Shown here: piece after piece, positions 49,070 to 57,404 of the stretch
Position numbering within the stretch: position 1 is the first letter of the stretch
How the letters are laid out: the number at the start of each line of letters is the position of its first letter
Source: Pseudactinotalea terrae
Lineage (GTDB): Bacteria; Actinomycetota; Actinomycetes; Actinomycetales; Beutenbergiaceae
Assembly: GCF_009733845.1 (NCBI RefSeq)
Contig: NZ_WNXZ01000001.1
Span: 744,001 to 808,000 of the forward strand
Length of the DNA: 64,000 nt
Reading direction: 5' to 3'
Translations under genes and position numbers: made by a program
The notes under the pieces: generated by a model
The model's input: only the letters and a program-made list of their open reading frames with translations
Database searches by the model: none
What the model was told of the DNA's origin: nothing

Positions 49070-49699
49070 TCAGCGCGAGTAGTGCTCGACGACCAGCTGG
49101 ACCTCGCAGGTCACGGGCACCTCGGCGCGCTTGGGGCGGCGCACGAGCTGGAAGCGGAGCTTCTCGAGGTCGACGTCCAGGTACTCCGGCGTGGCCGGGA
49201 GCACGTCGCGGTGCGCACCGGCGGCGGCCACCTGGAAGGGGACGGTGGTCTGGCTGCGCGGCTTGACCTGGATGACCTGCCCCGGCTTCACACGGAAGGA
49301 GGGGCGGTCGACGATCTTGCCGTCGACGAGGATGTGACGGTGCGTCACAGCCTGCCGGGCCTGCGCGATGGTGCGGCCGAAGCCGGCGCGCAGCACGAGG
49401 GCGTCGAGACGCATCTCGAGCAGCTCGACCAGGGACTCACCGGTCAGGTGCGGCTCACGGCGGGCCTCGTCGAAGGCGCGGCGGAGCTGGACCTCGCGGA
49501 GCCCGTACTGGGCACGCAGACGCTGCTTCTCCTTGAGTCGGACCGCGTAGTCGGACTCGTTGCGGCGGCGGGCACGACCGTGCTCACCCGGCGGGTAGGG
49601 GCGCTTCTCGAAGTACTTGACCGCCTTGGGCGTCAGGGCCAGGCCGAGCGACCTGGACAGGCGCACCTGGCGGCGCGTGCGATCCGATGATGCGGGCAT
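49070..49699 (-). CDS. rpsD: Ribosomal protein S4 (zinc-free type)
   Basis: 209 residues. Small-subunit assembly protein that can repress its own translation. S4 N-terminal domain RSLGLALTPKAVKYFEKRPY, then PPGEHGRARRRNESDYAVRLKEKQRLRAQYGL; S4 RNA-binding domain RLDALVLRAGFGRTIAQARQ, then AVTHRHILVDGKIVDRPSFRV. No Cys cluster, so the C-minus form as in the S4 next to alaS in Streptomyces. Preceded by a ~164-nt structured leader. Confidence 0.97.
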   Translation of the reverse strand: MPASSDRTRRQVRLSRSLGLALTPKAVKYFEKRPYPPGEHGRARRRNESDYAVRLKEKQRLRAQYGLREVQLRRAFDEARREPHLTGESLVELLEMRLDALVLRAGFGRTIAQARQAVTHRHILVDGKIVDRPSFRVKPGQVIQVKPRSQTTVPFQVAAAGAHRDVLPATPEYLDVDLEKLRFQLVRRPKRAEVPVTCEVQLVVEHYSR

Positions 49700-49863
49700 G
49701 CGGGATTCTTCTCTTCCTGTCGTGGAACTGCTACGTCACGCTCCCGCCGTCAGGGCGGGGCGCGGGGTCAACTCCACGGGTGCAGGACCCGGTCGGCTAA
49801 GACCCCAGGGTGTCGGCCCGGACGTGATACCGGACGGACAAACCACGACAGTCTAGCGCACCC
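49700..49863 (-). other. Structured leader / promoter region of rpsD
   Basis: Non-coding gap on the minus strand with two clear hairpins: ACCCG/CGGGT arms at 49777-49781 and 49787-49791, and CCCGCC/GGCGGG arms at 49743-49748 and 49754-49759. TAGACT near 49850-49855 is a possible -10. An S4-binding autoregulatory structure is plausible by analogy with rpsD leaders elsewhere but is not demonstrated. Confidence 0.4.
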
Positions 49864-50160
49864 TCAGCGGCGTCCCTTCCCCATGCCGCGGCTGCTGCTG
49901 CGGCGTGAGCCGCCGCTCGAACGCCGCGAGCTCGACGAGGTGCGTCGGCTGGTCCTGCGGATCGACGAGCTGCGCTTGCCGAAGCTCGAGGAGCTCCTCG
50001 AGGAGCTGCGCGACCCGCCGCTCGACCACGTGCCCGAGCGGCGGCGACGGCGATAGCCGTCGTCGTCGTAGCCGCCGCCCGACCCGCCGCCGAAGATGCG
50101 CCAGAGCAGGCTGATCACGACGATGACGACCAGGATCACGATGGCTGCGGAGCTGTCCAT
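49864..50160 (-). CDS. Small membrane protein with Arg/Ser-rich basic tail
   Basis: 98 residues from ATG 50160. Residues 5-23 are hydrophobic (AAIVILVVIVVISLLW). After a Gly/Asp stretch, residues ~37-98 are almost only Arg and Ser, with runs such as RSSSRSSSS and [17 protein letters not shown], ending GMGKGRR. Such a tail is strongly positive and disordered and could bind nucleic acid, anionic lipid or the cell wall, or be phosphorylated on Ser (inference). No known domain. It lies alone between rarA and rpsD; the codon choice (tcc, agc, cgc) is regular for this genome. Confidence 0.6.
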   Translation of the reverse strand: MDSSAAIVILVVIVVISLLWRIFGGGSGGGYDDDGYRRRRRSGTWSSGGSRSSSRSSSSFGKRSSSIRRTSRRTSSSSRRSSGGSRRSSSRGMGKGRR

Positions 50161-50230
50161 GCGCTCACCATGACACCGCACGGTGCCCTCGGCCAGCGCT
50201 CACCAGGGGAAGAGGTGCCCGTGGTCTGGC

Positions 50231-51589
50231 TCAGGACCGTTCGCTACGGCCCAGGATCTCGCGGATCTTGCCGAGCCGGTCCGCGATGCCACGCTCGTAG
50301 CCGCGGTCGCTCGGCTCGTAGTAGCGGGCGTCCGCGAGCTCGTCCGGAAGGTACTGCTGCGCCGCGACGGCGTGCGGTGCGTCGTGCGAGTACAGGTACC
50401 CGGCTCCGTGGCCGAGCCGCTCGGCGCCGGCGTAGTGGGCGTCGCGCAGGTGCGCGGGCACGGTCCCGATGCGGCCTGCCTCGACATCGGCGATCGCCTT
50501 GCCGATCGCGGCGTACGAAGCGTTCGACTTCGGCGCCGTGGCGACGTGCACCACAGCCTCGGCGAGGATGATGCGGCCCTCCGGCATCCCGATCAGCGCG
50601 ACCGCCTGCGCCGCCGCGACCGCGGTCTGCAACGCTGTCGGATCGGCCATCCCGACATCCTCGGAGGCCGCGATGACGATGCGGCGCGCGATGAAGCGCG
50701 GGTCCTCGCCCGCCACCAGCATGCGTGCCAGGTAGTGGAGCGAGGCGTCGACATCGCTGCCCCGCATCGACTTGATGAAGGCGCTGATGACGTCGTAGTG
50801 CTGGTCGCCCTGCCGGTCGTACCGCACCGCCGCGACGTCGATCGCCTTCGAGACCGCCTCGGGCGTGATCGTGGCATCGCCGACCTCGATGGCGGTGCCG
50901 GCCGCGGCCTCGAGGATCGTCAGGGTCTTGCGCGCATCTCCCCCGGCGAGCCGGAGCAGCTGCTCGCGTGCCTCGTCGTCGAGCTCGACCCGGCCCTTCA
51001 GACCCCGATCGTCGACCAGCGCACGCTCGACCAGCGCGGCGAGATCCGCCGTCGTGAGCGGCCTCAGGGTGAGCATGATCGAGCGCGAGAGCAACGGCGA
51101 GATCACCGAGAAGCTCGGGTTCTCGGTCGTCGCTGCCATCAGCGTGACCCACCGGTTCTCAACCGCGGGCAGCAACGCATCCTGCTGGGTCTTGGAGAAC
51201 CGGTGCACCTCGTCGATGAACAGCACGGTCTCGCCGCCGCCGAGCGAGAGCCGCCGGCGCGCCTCGTCGATCACGGCGCGCACGTCCTTGACGCCGGCCG
51301 TGACGGCCGACAGCTCGGTGAACCGACGCCCGGAGGCGTGCGCCACGAGGTAGGCCAGCGTGGTCTTGCCGGTGCCGGGCGGACCCCAGAGGATCACCGA
51401 CGACGACGGCAGGCCGCCCAGCTCGGGCGGCGCGATCAGTCGGCGCAGCGGCGAGCCGGGCTCCAGCAGGTGCCCCTGCCCGACGACCTCGTCGGCGCTC
51501 GCCGGGCGCATGCGGACCGCGAGAGGCGCGCTCTGGTCGACGGCCGGCACGCCGGAGTCGTCGGTCGAAGCCGCCTCGAACAGGTCCAC
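50231..51589 (-). CDS. rarA: Replication-associated recombination protein RarA (MgsA)
   Basis: 452 residues, GTG start. AAA+ clamp-loader-like ATPase: [20 protein letters not shown] (Walker A), [20 protein letters not shown] (Walker B), [18 protein letters not shown] (sensor 1 and Arg finger), [14 protein letters not shown] (sensor 2). C-terminal MgsA tetramerisation domain with [25 protein letters not shown]. Acts at stalled replication forks. Ends about 70 bp before the small Arg/Ser-rich protein. Confidence 0.96.
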   Translation of the reverse strand: MDLFEAASTDDSGVPAVDQSAPLAVRMRPASADEVVGQGHLLEPGSPLRRLIAPPELGGLPSSSVILWGPPGTGKTTLAYLVAHASGRRFTELSAVTAGVKDVRAVIDEARRRLSLGGGETVLFIDEVHRFSKTQQDALLPAVENRWVTLMAATTENPSFSVISPLLSRSIMLTLRPLTTADLAALVERALVDDRGLKGRVELDDEAREQLLRLAGGDARKTLTILEAAAGTAIEVGDATITPEAVSKAIDVAAVRYDRQGDQHYDVISAFIKSMRGSDVDASLHYLARMLVAGEDPRFIARRIVIAASEDVGMADPTALQTAVAAAQAVALIGMPEGRIILAEAVVHVATAPKSNASYAAIGKAIADVEAGRIGTVPAHLRDAHYAGAERLGHGAGYLYSHDAPHAVAAQQYLPDELADARYYEPSDRGYERGIADRLGKIREILGRSERS

Positions 51590-51619
51590 GGCACCAGCGT
51601 AGGCGGGGCCGGGGACACC

Positions 51620-51985
51620 TCAGACCGGCGCGTTGCTGGTGCTGAGCTGCAGCCGGTTGCCGAACGGGTCGGTCACGGCCGCCCACCAGCCGAACTCCTC
51701 GCTGATGACCGTGCGCGGCACGATCACGGTCCCACCTGCGGCCGCCACGGCCGCCAGGTCGGCCTCGAGGTCGTCGGAGTCGAACGTGGGGCGGAAGAAC
51801 CCGTCCGACGGCGGCGCCTCCTCGACCTGCTCGAGGCTGCCGATCGGTGCTCCCTCGGGGGTGCTGAGCAGCAGGTACTCACCGAACGCGCTCGGCACGA
51901 GCCCGAAGACCTTGCCGTAGAACGCACTCGCTCGGTCGATGTCGGTGACACGCAGCTCCCAGAACCCCACGGTCGGGCTCGCCAT
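51620..51985 (-). CDS. VOC-superfamily (glyoxalase/bleomycin-resistance-like) protein
   Basis: 121 residues, ATG 51985. Two beta-alpha-beta-beta-beta modules: FWELRVTDIDRASAFYGKVF and ADLAAVAAAGGTVIVPRTVI, ending WAAVTDPFGNRLQLST. The metal-ligand Glu/His positions are only partly kept, so function is open (dioxygenase, resistance or isomerase-like). Situated next to a divergent MFS transporter. Confidence 0.82.
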   Translation of the reverse strand: MASPTVGFWELRVTDIDRASAFYGKVFGLVPSAFGEYLLLSTPEGAPIGSLEQVEEAPPSDGFFRPTFDSDDLEADLAAVAAAGGTVIVPRTVISEEFGWWAAVTDPFGNRLQLSTSNAPV

Positions 51986-52051
51986 GTCGTGCTCCTCTCC
52001 AGGCGCCCGGACCTCCCGGGCTCACCACCATGACGCATGAGGTGCCCAGAA

Positions 52052-52078
52052 TTCGACAGGCTGCCCGATCAGTAGGAT
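52052..52078 (+). promoter_or_regulatory. Possible promoter of the MFS gene, giving a leaderless mRNA
   Basis: TTCGAC (52052-52057) and TAGGAT (52073-52078), spacing 15 bp. The -10 ends 7 bp before the ATG at 52086, so transcription would start at or next to the start codon; there is no Shine-Dalgarno sequence. Leaderless genes are common in actinobacteria. Confidence 0.4.
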
Positions 52079-52085
52079 CAAGCCG

Positions 52086-53270
52086 ATGAGCTCGCCGCCC
52101 GGACCGCAGCGGCTCCCCCGGCGGCTCACGGTCGTCTTCGGCCTGGTCGTGGTGATCGCGTTCGGCTCCTGGTTCTACGGCTACGGGGTGCTGGTCTCCC
52201 CGATCGTGCTCGACACCGGGTGGTCGGAGGCGACGCTGACCACCACCTACGGGCTCGGGATGCTGGCGAGCGGGATCGGCGCCGTCGTCGCCGGCCGGGT
52301 CATCGACGCCCGCGGCCCCCGCACGGTGTTCCTCTCCGCGGCTGCCGCGGTCGCGGTCGGGACGGCAGTCACGGCCACCGCCACGGCGCCGCAGGTCTTC
52401 GTGATCGGTGCGATCGCGACCCAGTGCGTGGTGGGCGCCGCCGGGTACTACACGGCGGTCCACGCCAGCATCGCACGGCTCGCTCCGCAGGACCGCACCC
52501 GGGCGATCACGGTCAACACGTTGTGGGGTGCGTTCGCGAGTCCGGTGTTCCTGCCGTTGATGGCGCTGGCGACGCAGCACTGGGACTGGCGTGGCGCGCT
52601 CGCCGGCGCGGGCGGCGCGGTCGTGGCGATCTTCCTGGTGGCGGGCGTCGTCGTCCCCGTGCCGGAGGGTGCCGCGCCCGAGCGGCTGGGTTTCCTCACC
52701 GGGTTGGTCGCCGCCTGGCGGAACCCGGTGGTGCGGCGGCTCCTCGTGACGGCTGCGTGCGGCGGGGTGGCGTGCTCGGTCATGTTCCTCTACCAGGTGC
52801 CCGCGATGGTGACCGCGGGGCTCGCGCTGGCCACGGCCTCGACGCTCGCGGGGCTGCGCGGTGTCTTCCAGTTCGTCGGGCGGCTGCCGCTGCCCTGGTT
52901 AATGAACCGCGTCGGCGCAGGACCGCTGTTCCGCTGGAGCCTCGTGCTCATCGGGCTCTCGTCGTTGCTGCTGCTCGGGTCGGGACGCATCGCGGTCGCG
53001 CTGGCCTTCGTGGTGCTGGCGGGGATCGCGGTCGGCATGTTCACGACGCTCGAGAGCGTGTACACCGCCGAGCTGGTCGACGTCCGCACGATCGGGCTGG
53101 TGCTCGGCGCCTACTCGATGGCCCGTGGTGTCGGCTCGGCGATCGGCCCGAGCGCGGCGGGGCTGCTCACCGATGCGACCGGCGGCCGGCTCGCGGCGCT
53201 CGCGGTCGCGGCCGTGGTCGCCGTCGTCGGCGCGCTCACCATCCCGCACAGGGGCGCGGTTCAGTCCTGA
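52086..53270 (+). CDS. Major facilitator superfamily transporter
   Basis: 394 residues, ATG 52086, twelve hydrophobic segments. A loop 2-3 motif-A-like sequence is seen (GRVIDARGPRTVFLSAAAAVAVG), and GTAVTATATAPQVFVIG with ASIARLAPQDRTRAITVNTLWGAF is typical of MFS efflux/oxalate-formate-like proteins. Substrate unknown. Its 3' end overlaps the end of the converging polymerase-domain gene by 10 bp. Confidence 0.85.
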   Translation: MSSPPGPQRLPRRLTVVFGLVVVIAFGSWFYGYGVLVSPIVLDTGWSEATLTTTYGLGMLASGIGAVVAGRVIDARGPRTVFLSAAAAVAVGTAVTATATAPQVFVIGAIATQCVVGAAGYYTAVHASIARLAPQDRTRAITVNTLWGAFASPVFLPLMALATQHWDWRGALAGAGGAVVAIFLVAGVVVPVPEGAAPERLGFLTGLVAAWRNPVVRRLLVTAACGGVACSVMFLYQVPAMVTAGLALATASTLAGLRGVFQFVGRLPLPWLMNRVGAGPLFRWSLVLIGLSSLLLLGSGRIAVALAFVVLAGIAVGMFTTLESVYTAELVDVRTIGLVLGAYSMARGVGSAIGPSAAGLLTDATGGRLAALAVAAVVAVVGALTIPHRGAVQS

Positions 53271-54229
53271 GGTGCCTCCGCGCCGTCGGCCTCGTCCCGC
53301 TCCGCCCACTCGAGCAGCGGTGCGATGTCGAAGACGTGGTCGTCGATGTCGGCGTGCAGGTCGCCGATCTCGGCGTACCGCCGCGGCACGGTGGCGATCG
53401 TGAGGTCGCGCGGGTCGGCGTCGTCGATCTCGTCCCAGCGGATCGGCGTCGAGACCCGCGCGTCCGGCACGCCTCGCACCGAGTACGCCGAGGCGATGGT
53501 GTGGTCGCGGGTGTTCTGGTTGTAGTCGACGAAGACGAGTGCCGGGTCGCGATCCTTGCGCCACCAGGCGGTCGTGACGTCGTCGGCCGCGCGCCGCTCC
53601 ACCTCGCGGGCGAAGGCGAGCGCCGCCCGGCGCACCTCCTGGAACCCGTGCTCGGGCGGGATCCGCACGTACACGTGCAGACCGGACCCTCCGGAGGTCT
53701 TGGGGTAGCCGACGGCGCCGAGCTCGTCGAGGACCTCGTGGGCCACGTGCGCCACGCGGCGCACCCGGTCGTAGTCGCACTCGTCGCCGGGGTCGAGGTC
53801 GATGCGCCACTCGTCGGGCTTCTCGACATCGGCCCGGCGGCTGTTCCACGGGTGGAACTCGACCGTGGACATCTGCACCGCCCAGATGACGTGCGCGAGC
53901 TCGGTGACGCACAGCTCGTCCGCCGTGCGCGAGTAGCGGGGGAAGAACACCTCGACGGTCTCCAGCCAGGGCGGCGCGCCCGCCGGCACCCGCTTCTGAT
54001 GCACCTTGTCGCCCGCGAGGCCGGAGGGGAACCGGTGCAGCATGCAGGGCCGTTCACGGAGCGCGTTGACGATCCCGTCCCCGACCGCGAGGTAGTACTG
54101 GGCCAGGTCGAGCTTCGTCGCCCCGGTCTCCGGGAAGTACACGCGATCGGGCGAGCTCAGCCGCACGGTGTGCGGACCGACCTCGAGCTCGACCGGCGGG
54201 GTCTTGGCGGTGGCCACGACACCCACCAT
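53261..54229 (-). CDS. Stand-alone LigD-type polymerase/primase domain protein
   Basis: About 322 residues; ATG 54229 is used, but a GTG 12 bp further in is possible as neither has a strong ribosome-binding site. Archaeo-eukaryotic primase fold as in the polymerase domain of NHEJ ligase LigD: VRLSSPDRVYFPETGATKLDLAQYY, FHPWNSRRADVEKPDEWRID with catalytic LDPGD, KTSGGSGLHVYVRI, and RDHTIASAYSVRG. No ligase or nuclease domain is attached and no ku gene is nearby. Members may fill gaps or add ribonucleotides at breaks (family knowledge). Confidence 0.9.
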   Translation of the reverse strand: MVGVVATAKTPPVELEVGPHTVRLSSPDRVYFPETGATKLDLAQYYLAVGDGIVNALRERPCMLHRFPSGLAGDKVHQKRVPAGAPPWLETVEVFFPRYSRTADELCVTELAHVIWAVQMSTVEFHPWNSRRADVEKPDEWRIDLDPGDECDYDRVRRVAHVAHEVLDELGAVGYPKTSGGSGLHVYVRIPPEHGFQEVRRAALAFAREVERRAADDVTTAWWRKDRDPALVFVDYNQNTRDHTIASAYSVRGVPDARVSTPIRWDEIDDADPRDLTIATVPRRYAEIGDLHADIDDHVFDIAPLLEWAERDEADGAEAPQD

Positions 54230-54269
54230 AGGTGGGGGCGGGCCCTGCGCACCTGACAGACTGTGCGCC

Positions 54270-56537
54270 GTGTTCAGCCGCCTGGGAGCCGCAGCAGCCC
54301 GCCGCCCGTTGCTCATCGTCCTCGTCTGGATGCTGCTGGCGGCCTCCTGGCTCGCGCTCGCCGTCGTCGGTGTGACCGGGCAGGGCCTCTTCGACCGCCT
54401 GCACTCGGGTGAGCCGAGCGTGCCCGGCTCCGAGAGCCAGGTCGGCCGCCAGATCGTCGACGACGCCGCCACCACGGGCGAGAGCATCACGCTCGCCCTC
54501 GCGGACGTCGAGATGACCGACCCCGAGCAGCTCGCGCAGGTGCAGCGGACGCTGAACGCGCTCCGACCCAACGTCGCCGGTGTCGAGGGCGTCGCCGAGG
54601 TGATGGACCCGTTCCAGGTGCCGGGAGGTCTCGAGGACCCGGCGGCGGCCGTGCTGCTCTCGACGGCGGGTGACGGCTTCGTCGTCACGGTCACGCTGGA
54701 ACCCGACCTGTCCGCGACCACCGAGGCGGCCGCCCGCGACGAGGTCGTCGACCTGCTCCGCGCCGTGCCGCAGGACATCGGGCCGGAGGTCGACGGGCTG
54801 GTCTCCGGCAGCCACCTGATCACCGAGGAGATCGTCGGTCAGCTCGAGCAGGACCTGCAGCGCGGGGAGCTGGTGGCGCTGCCGCTGTCGCTGCTGATCA
54901 TGGTGGTCGTGTTCGGGGGCTTCCTCGCCGCCGGTATCCCGATCCTCGGTGCGCTGGCCTCGATCGCCGGCGGTCTGGGCGCCCTGTACGGGTTCTCGTT
55001 CTGGCTCGACCTCGACTCCGCCGTGGTCAACGTCGTCACCGTGATGGCACTCGGACTCTCGATCGACTACGGGCTGCTGATCGTCTCCCGCTACCGCGAG
55101 GAGGCACACCGGCTGCTCAGGGAGGTCGAAGCCTCCCCCACGCGCCGGAGCCGGTCCAGCCGCAAGCCCAAGCGGGGCAAGGACGAGCTGGGGCGCACCG
55201 CGCTCGTGCGGACGATGGCCACGGCCGGCCGGACGGTCGCCTTCTCCGGCCTCACGGTCGCGATCTGCGTTGCGAGCCTCATGGTGATGAGAGCCGACGT
55301 CCTCAAGGCTGTCGGTGCCGCGGGTCTGTCGGTGGTGCTGATCGCCGTGGTGACCGCGATGTCCCTGGTTCCTGCGCTGATCGCTCTGCTCGGACGCCGT
55401 CTGATGCGACCGGGCATGCTGACGAGGATCCCCGGACTCCGGGCGCTGTTCGCACGGCTCGGCGACGTCCCGCCCGAGCACGGCTTCTTCTCACGCCTTG
55501 CAGTGGTCACGCAGAAGCGGCCCTGGATCGTGGTGCTGCTCACCACGGCCGTGCTCGTGGTGCTGGCGAGCCCGCTGCTCACCGTGCACCTGCGCAACTC
55601 GACGCTCGAGATGATCCCCGAGGGGTCGGAGCAGCGGCAGTTCCTTCAGCTGATCGAGGAGTCCTATCCAGCCCTTGCCACACCTCCGGTGAGCGTCGTG
55701 GTGGAGTCGGTGGCCGCCGTCGACGTGGCAGCAGCGATCGCCGAGGTCTCGGACGTGACCGGGGTCGACCCGCCGCGGGCCATCGACGACACGTACTCGC
55801 TGCTCGGCGTGCGGCTCGAGGGCGATGACGCCGGCGGTCCGCTCGCCACCGAGGCGGTGGCCGCGATCCGGGACCTGCGCGAGACCGCCGACCTCGGCGA
55901 GTACTGGGTGATCGGGCAGGCCGCGTCGCAGGTGGACTTCGTGGACTCGATGGCCGAGGGCGCACCGATCGCCGGCGGCCTGGTGGTGCTCGCGATCTTC
56001 GTGCTGCTGTTCCTCATGACCGGTTCGTTGCTGATCCCCCTGAAGGCGCTGGTCGTCAACATGCTCTCGCTCGCGGCCGGGCTCGGTGCGACCGCGTGGG
56101 TGTTCGCCGAGGGCAACCTCGAAGGTCTGCTGGGCTTCACCTCGACCGGCGGGCTGGAGTCCTACGTGGTCGCGATGGCCGCGGCGTTCGGGTTCGGGCT
56201 GGCGATGGACTACGAGGTGTTCCTGCTCGCGCGGGTGAAGGAGCACTGGGACGCGGGCGAGGACAACGACACCGCGGTCCGCAACGGTCTGCAACGCACC
56301 GGCCGCATCATCACCTCGGCCGGCCTGGTGATGATCATGGTGTTCGGCGGCTTCATGACCGGCGAGATGCTGATGATCAAGCAGGTCGGGTTCGCGCTGG
56401 CCTTCACGGTGCTGCTCGACGCCACGGTGGTCCGCATCCTCCTCGTCCCCGCCACGATGACGATGCTCGGGCGCGCCAACTGGTGGGCCCCCGGACCGCT
56501 GCGCCGCCTGCACGCCCGGTTCGGCATCCAGCACTGA
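54270..56537 (+). CDS. MMPL-family RND transporter
   Basis: About 755 residues from GTG 54270, forty bases from the divergent polymerase-domain gene. Two repeats, each with one membrane helix, an extracellular domain and five helices. Signature loops LGLSIDYGLLIVSRYREEAH and FGLAMDYEVFLLARVKEHWD carry the Asp/Tyr pair that moves protons. A positively charged cytoplasmic insert SPTRRSRSSRKPKRGKDELG lies in the first half. MMPL proteins export lipids or small metabolites; mycobacterial-type mycolate transport is not implied. Ends before a 17-bp hairpin terminator. Confidence 0.92.
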   Translation: MFSRLGAAAARRPLLIVLVWMLLAASWLALAVVGVTGQGLFDRLHSGEPSVPGSESQVGRQIVDDAATTGESITLALADVEMTDPEQLAQVQRTLNALRPNVAGVEGVAEVMDPFQVPGGLEDPAAAVLLSTAGDGFVVTVTLEPDLSATTEAAARDEVVDLLRAVPQDIGPEVDGLVSGSHLITEEIVGQLEQDLQRGELVALPLSLLIMVVVFGGFLAAGIPILGALASIAGGLGALYGFSFWLDLDSAVVNVVTVMALGLSIDYGLLIVSRYREEAHRLLREVEASPTRRSRSSRKPKRGKDELGRTALVRTMATAGRTVAFSGLTVAICVASLMVMRADVLKAVGAAGLSVVLIAVVTAMSLVPALIALLGRRLMRPGMLTRIPGLRALFARLGDVPPEHGFFSRLAVVTQKRPWIVVLLTTAVLVVLASPLLTVHLRNSTLEMIPEGSEQRQFLQLIEESYPALATPPVSVVVESVAAVDVAAAIAEVSDVTGVDPPRAIDDTYSLLGVRLEGDDAGGPLATEAVAAIRDLRETADLGEYWVIGQAASQVDFVDSMAEGAPIAGGLVVLAIFVLLFLMTGSLLIPLKALVVNMLSLAAGLGATAWVFAEGNLEGLLGFTSTGGLESYVVAMAAAFGFGLAMDYEVFLLARVKEHWDAGEDNDTAVRNGLQRTGRIITSAGLVMIMVFGGFMTGEMLMIKQVGFALAFTVLLDATVVRILLVPATMTMLGRANWWAPGPLRRLHARFGIQH

Positions 56538-56586
56538 GGCCCAGTCCGTCCCGGCGGTGACTGAGCGTCCTCCGATCTGGGGCGCA

Positions 56587-56633
56587 GGTGGCTCAGCGTC
56601 CACGCGTCGGGACCGGGTGGACGCTGAGCCACC
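56587..56633. terminator. Long perfect hairpin between convergent genes (bidirectional terminator)
   Basis: GGTGGCTCAGCGTCCAC (56587-56603) and its exact complement GTGGACGCTGAGCCACC (56617-56633), 17-bp stem, 13-nt loop. It sits 49 bp after the MMPL stop and before the GNAT stop. The downstream sequence repeats GTGGACG...ACCGGCCG imperfectly. Confidence 0.7.
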
Positions 56634-56687
56634 GGCCGTGGACGGTGGGCTACCGGCCGCACGCGAGCAGCCGGCGGTGGGCGGCCG

Positions 56688-57404
56688 CTAACCGGGGCGT
56701 CGGGAGTCCGCCGAGTAGGCGACCGTGAAGCCGAGGCGTTCGTAGAGCGCGATCGCACGTGAGTTCGCGGCGTAGACGCCCAGGCTGACCTGGCCGGTCG
56801 CCGCCAGGCCCATGCGTGTCACGGCCGCCGTCAGAGCGGCACCGATCCCCCGGCCGCGCCAGGACTGCTCGGTCGCGACCGAGCCGAGGTGGACCTCGTG
56901 CACCCAGTCGCCCGCGCCGGCCATGCTCCGGATCGCGCCCTCGTCGTCGTACCAGCCGAACCAGCGCGTGCCCGGTCTGTCGAGGCTCGTGTAGGTGTTC
57001 GGCAGCGCACGCCGCTGCAGGTCGGCCAGGGCCTCGCGCTCACGGCTCATGTCGACCTCACGCACGTGCGACTCCCCCGGCCGCGGTTCCGGGGCGACGT
57101 GCGTGACCATCCACTCCCATCGGGCGCGCGTGGGCAGCGCGAGGCGCGCGACGTCGTCGGGGCCCATCGCGTCCCACGCCTCGGGAGGCATCGTGAGGAC
57201 ACTGAGCTCACCCCGCAGCCGGGTCGCCAGCCGAGCGAGCCCGACGGCGTCCCCCAGGCCGAGCGCGGCACGGCGGCCCGGGTCCTCGGTCGCCATCGTG
57301 ACGAGGAGGGCGCCGGGTGCCCTCTCGACCTGCGGTGATCGCCAGGTCGGCTCGCTCACCCGGACGAGCGGGTGCTCGGCCCACTCAGCGGGAACGGCGC
57401 TCAC
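56688..57404 (-). CDS. GNAT-family N-acetyltransferase
   Basis: About 238 residues from GTG 57404, overlapping the aspS stop (GTGA). The C-terminal ~100 residues are a GNAT domain: [20 protein letters not shown] (acetyl-CoA motif RGRGIG), [21 protein letters not shown] and [15 protein letters not shown]. The N-terminal ~120 residues are not recognised. Substrate unknown. Being coupled to aspS is probably chance or expression linkage. Confidence 0.85.
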   Translation of the reverse strand: MSAVPAEWAEHPLVRVSEPTWRSPQVERAPGALLVTMATEDPGRRAALGLGDAVGLARLATRLRGELSVLTMPPEAWDAMGPDDVARLALPTRARWEWMVTHVAPEPRPGESHVREVDMSREREALADLQRRALPNTYTSLDRPGTRWFGWYDDEGAIRSMAGAGDWVHEVHLGSVATEQSWRGRGIGAALTAAVTRMGLAATGQVSLGVYAANSRAIALYERLGFTVAYSADSRRPG

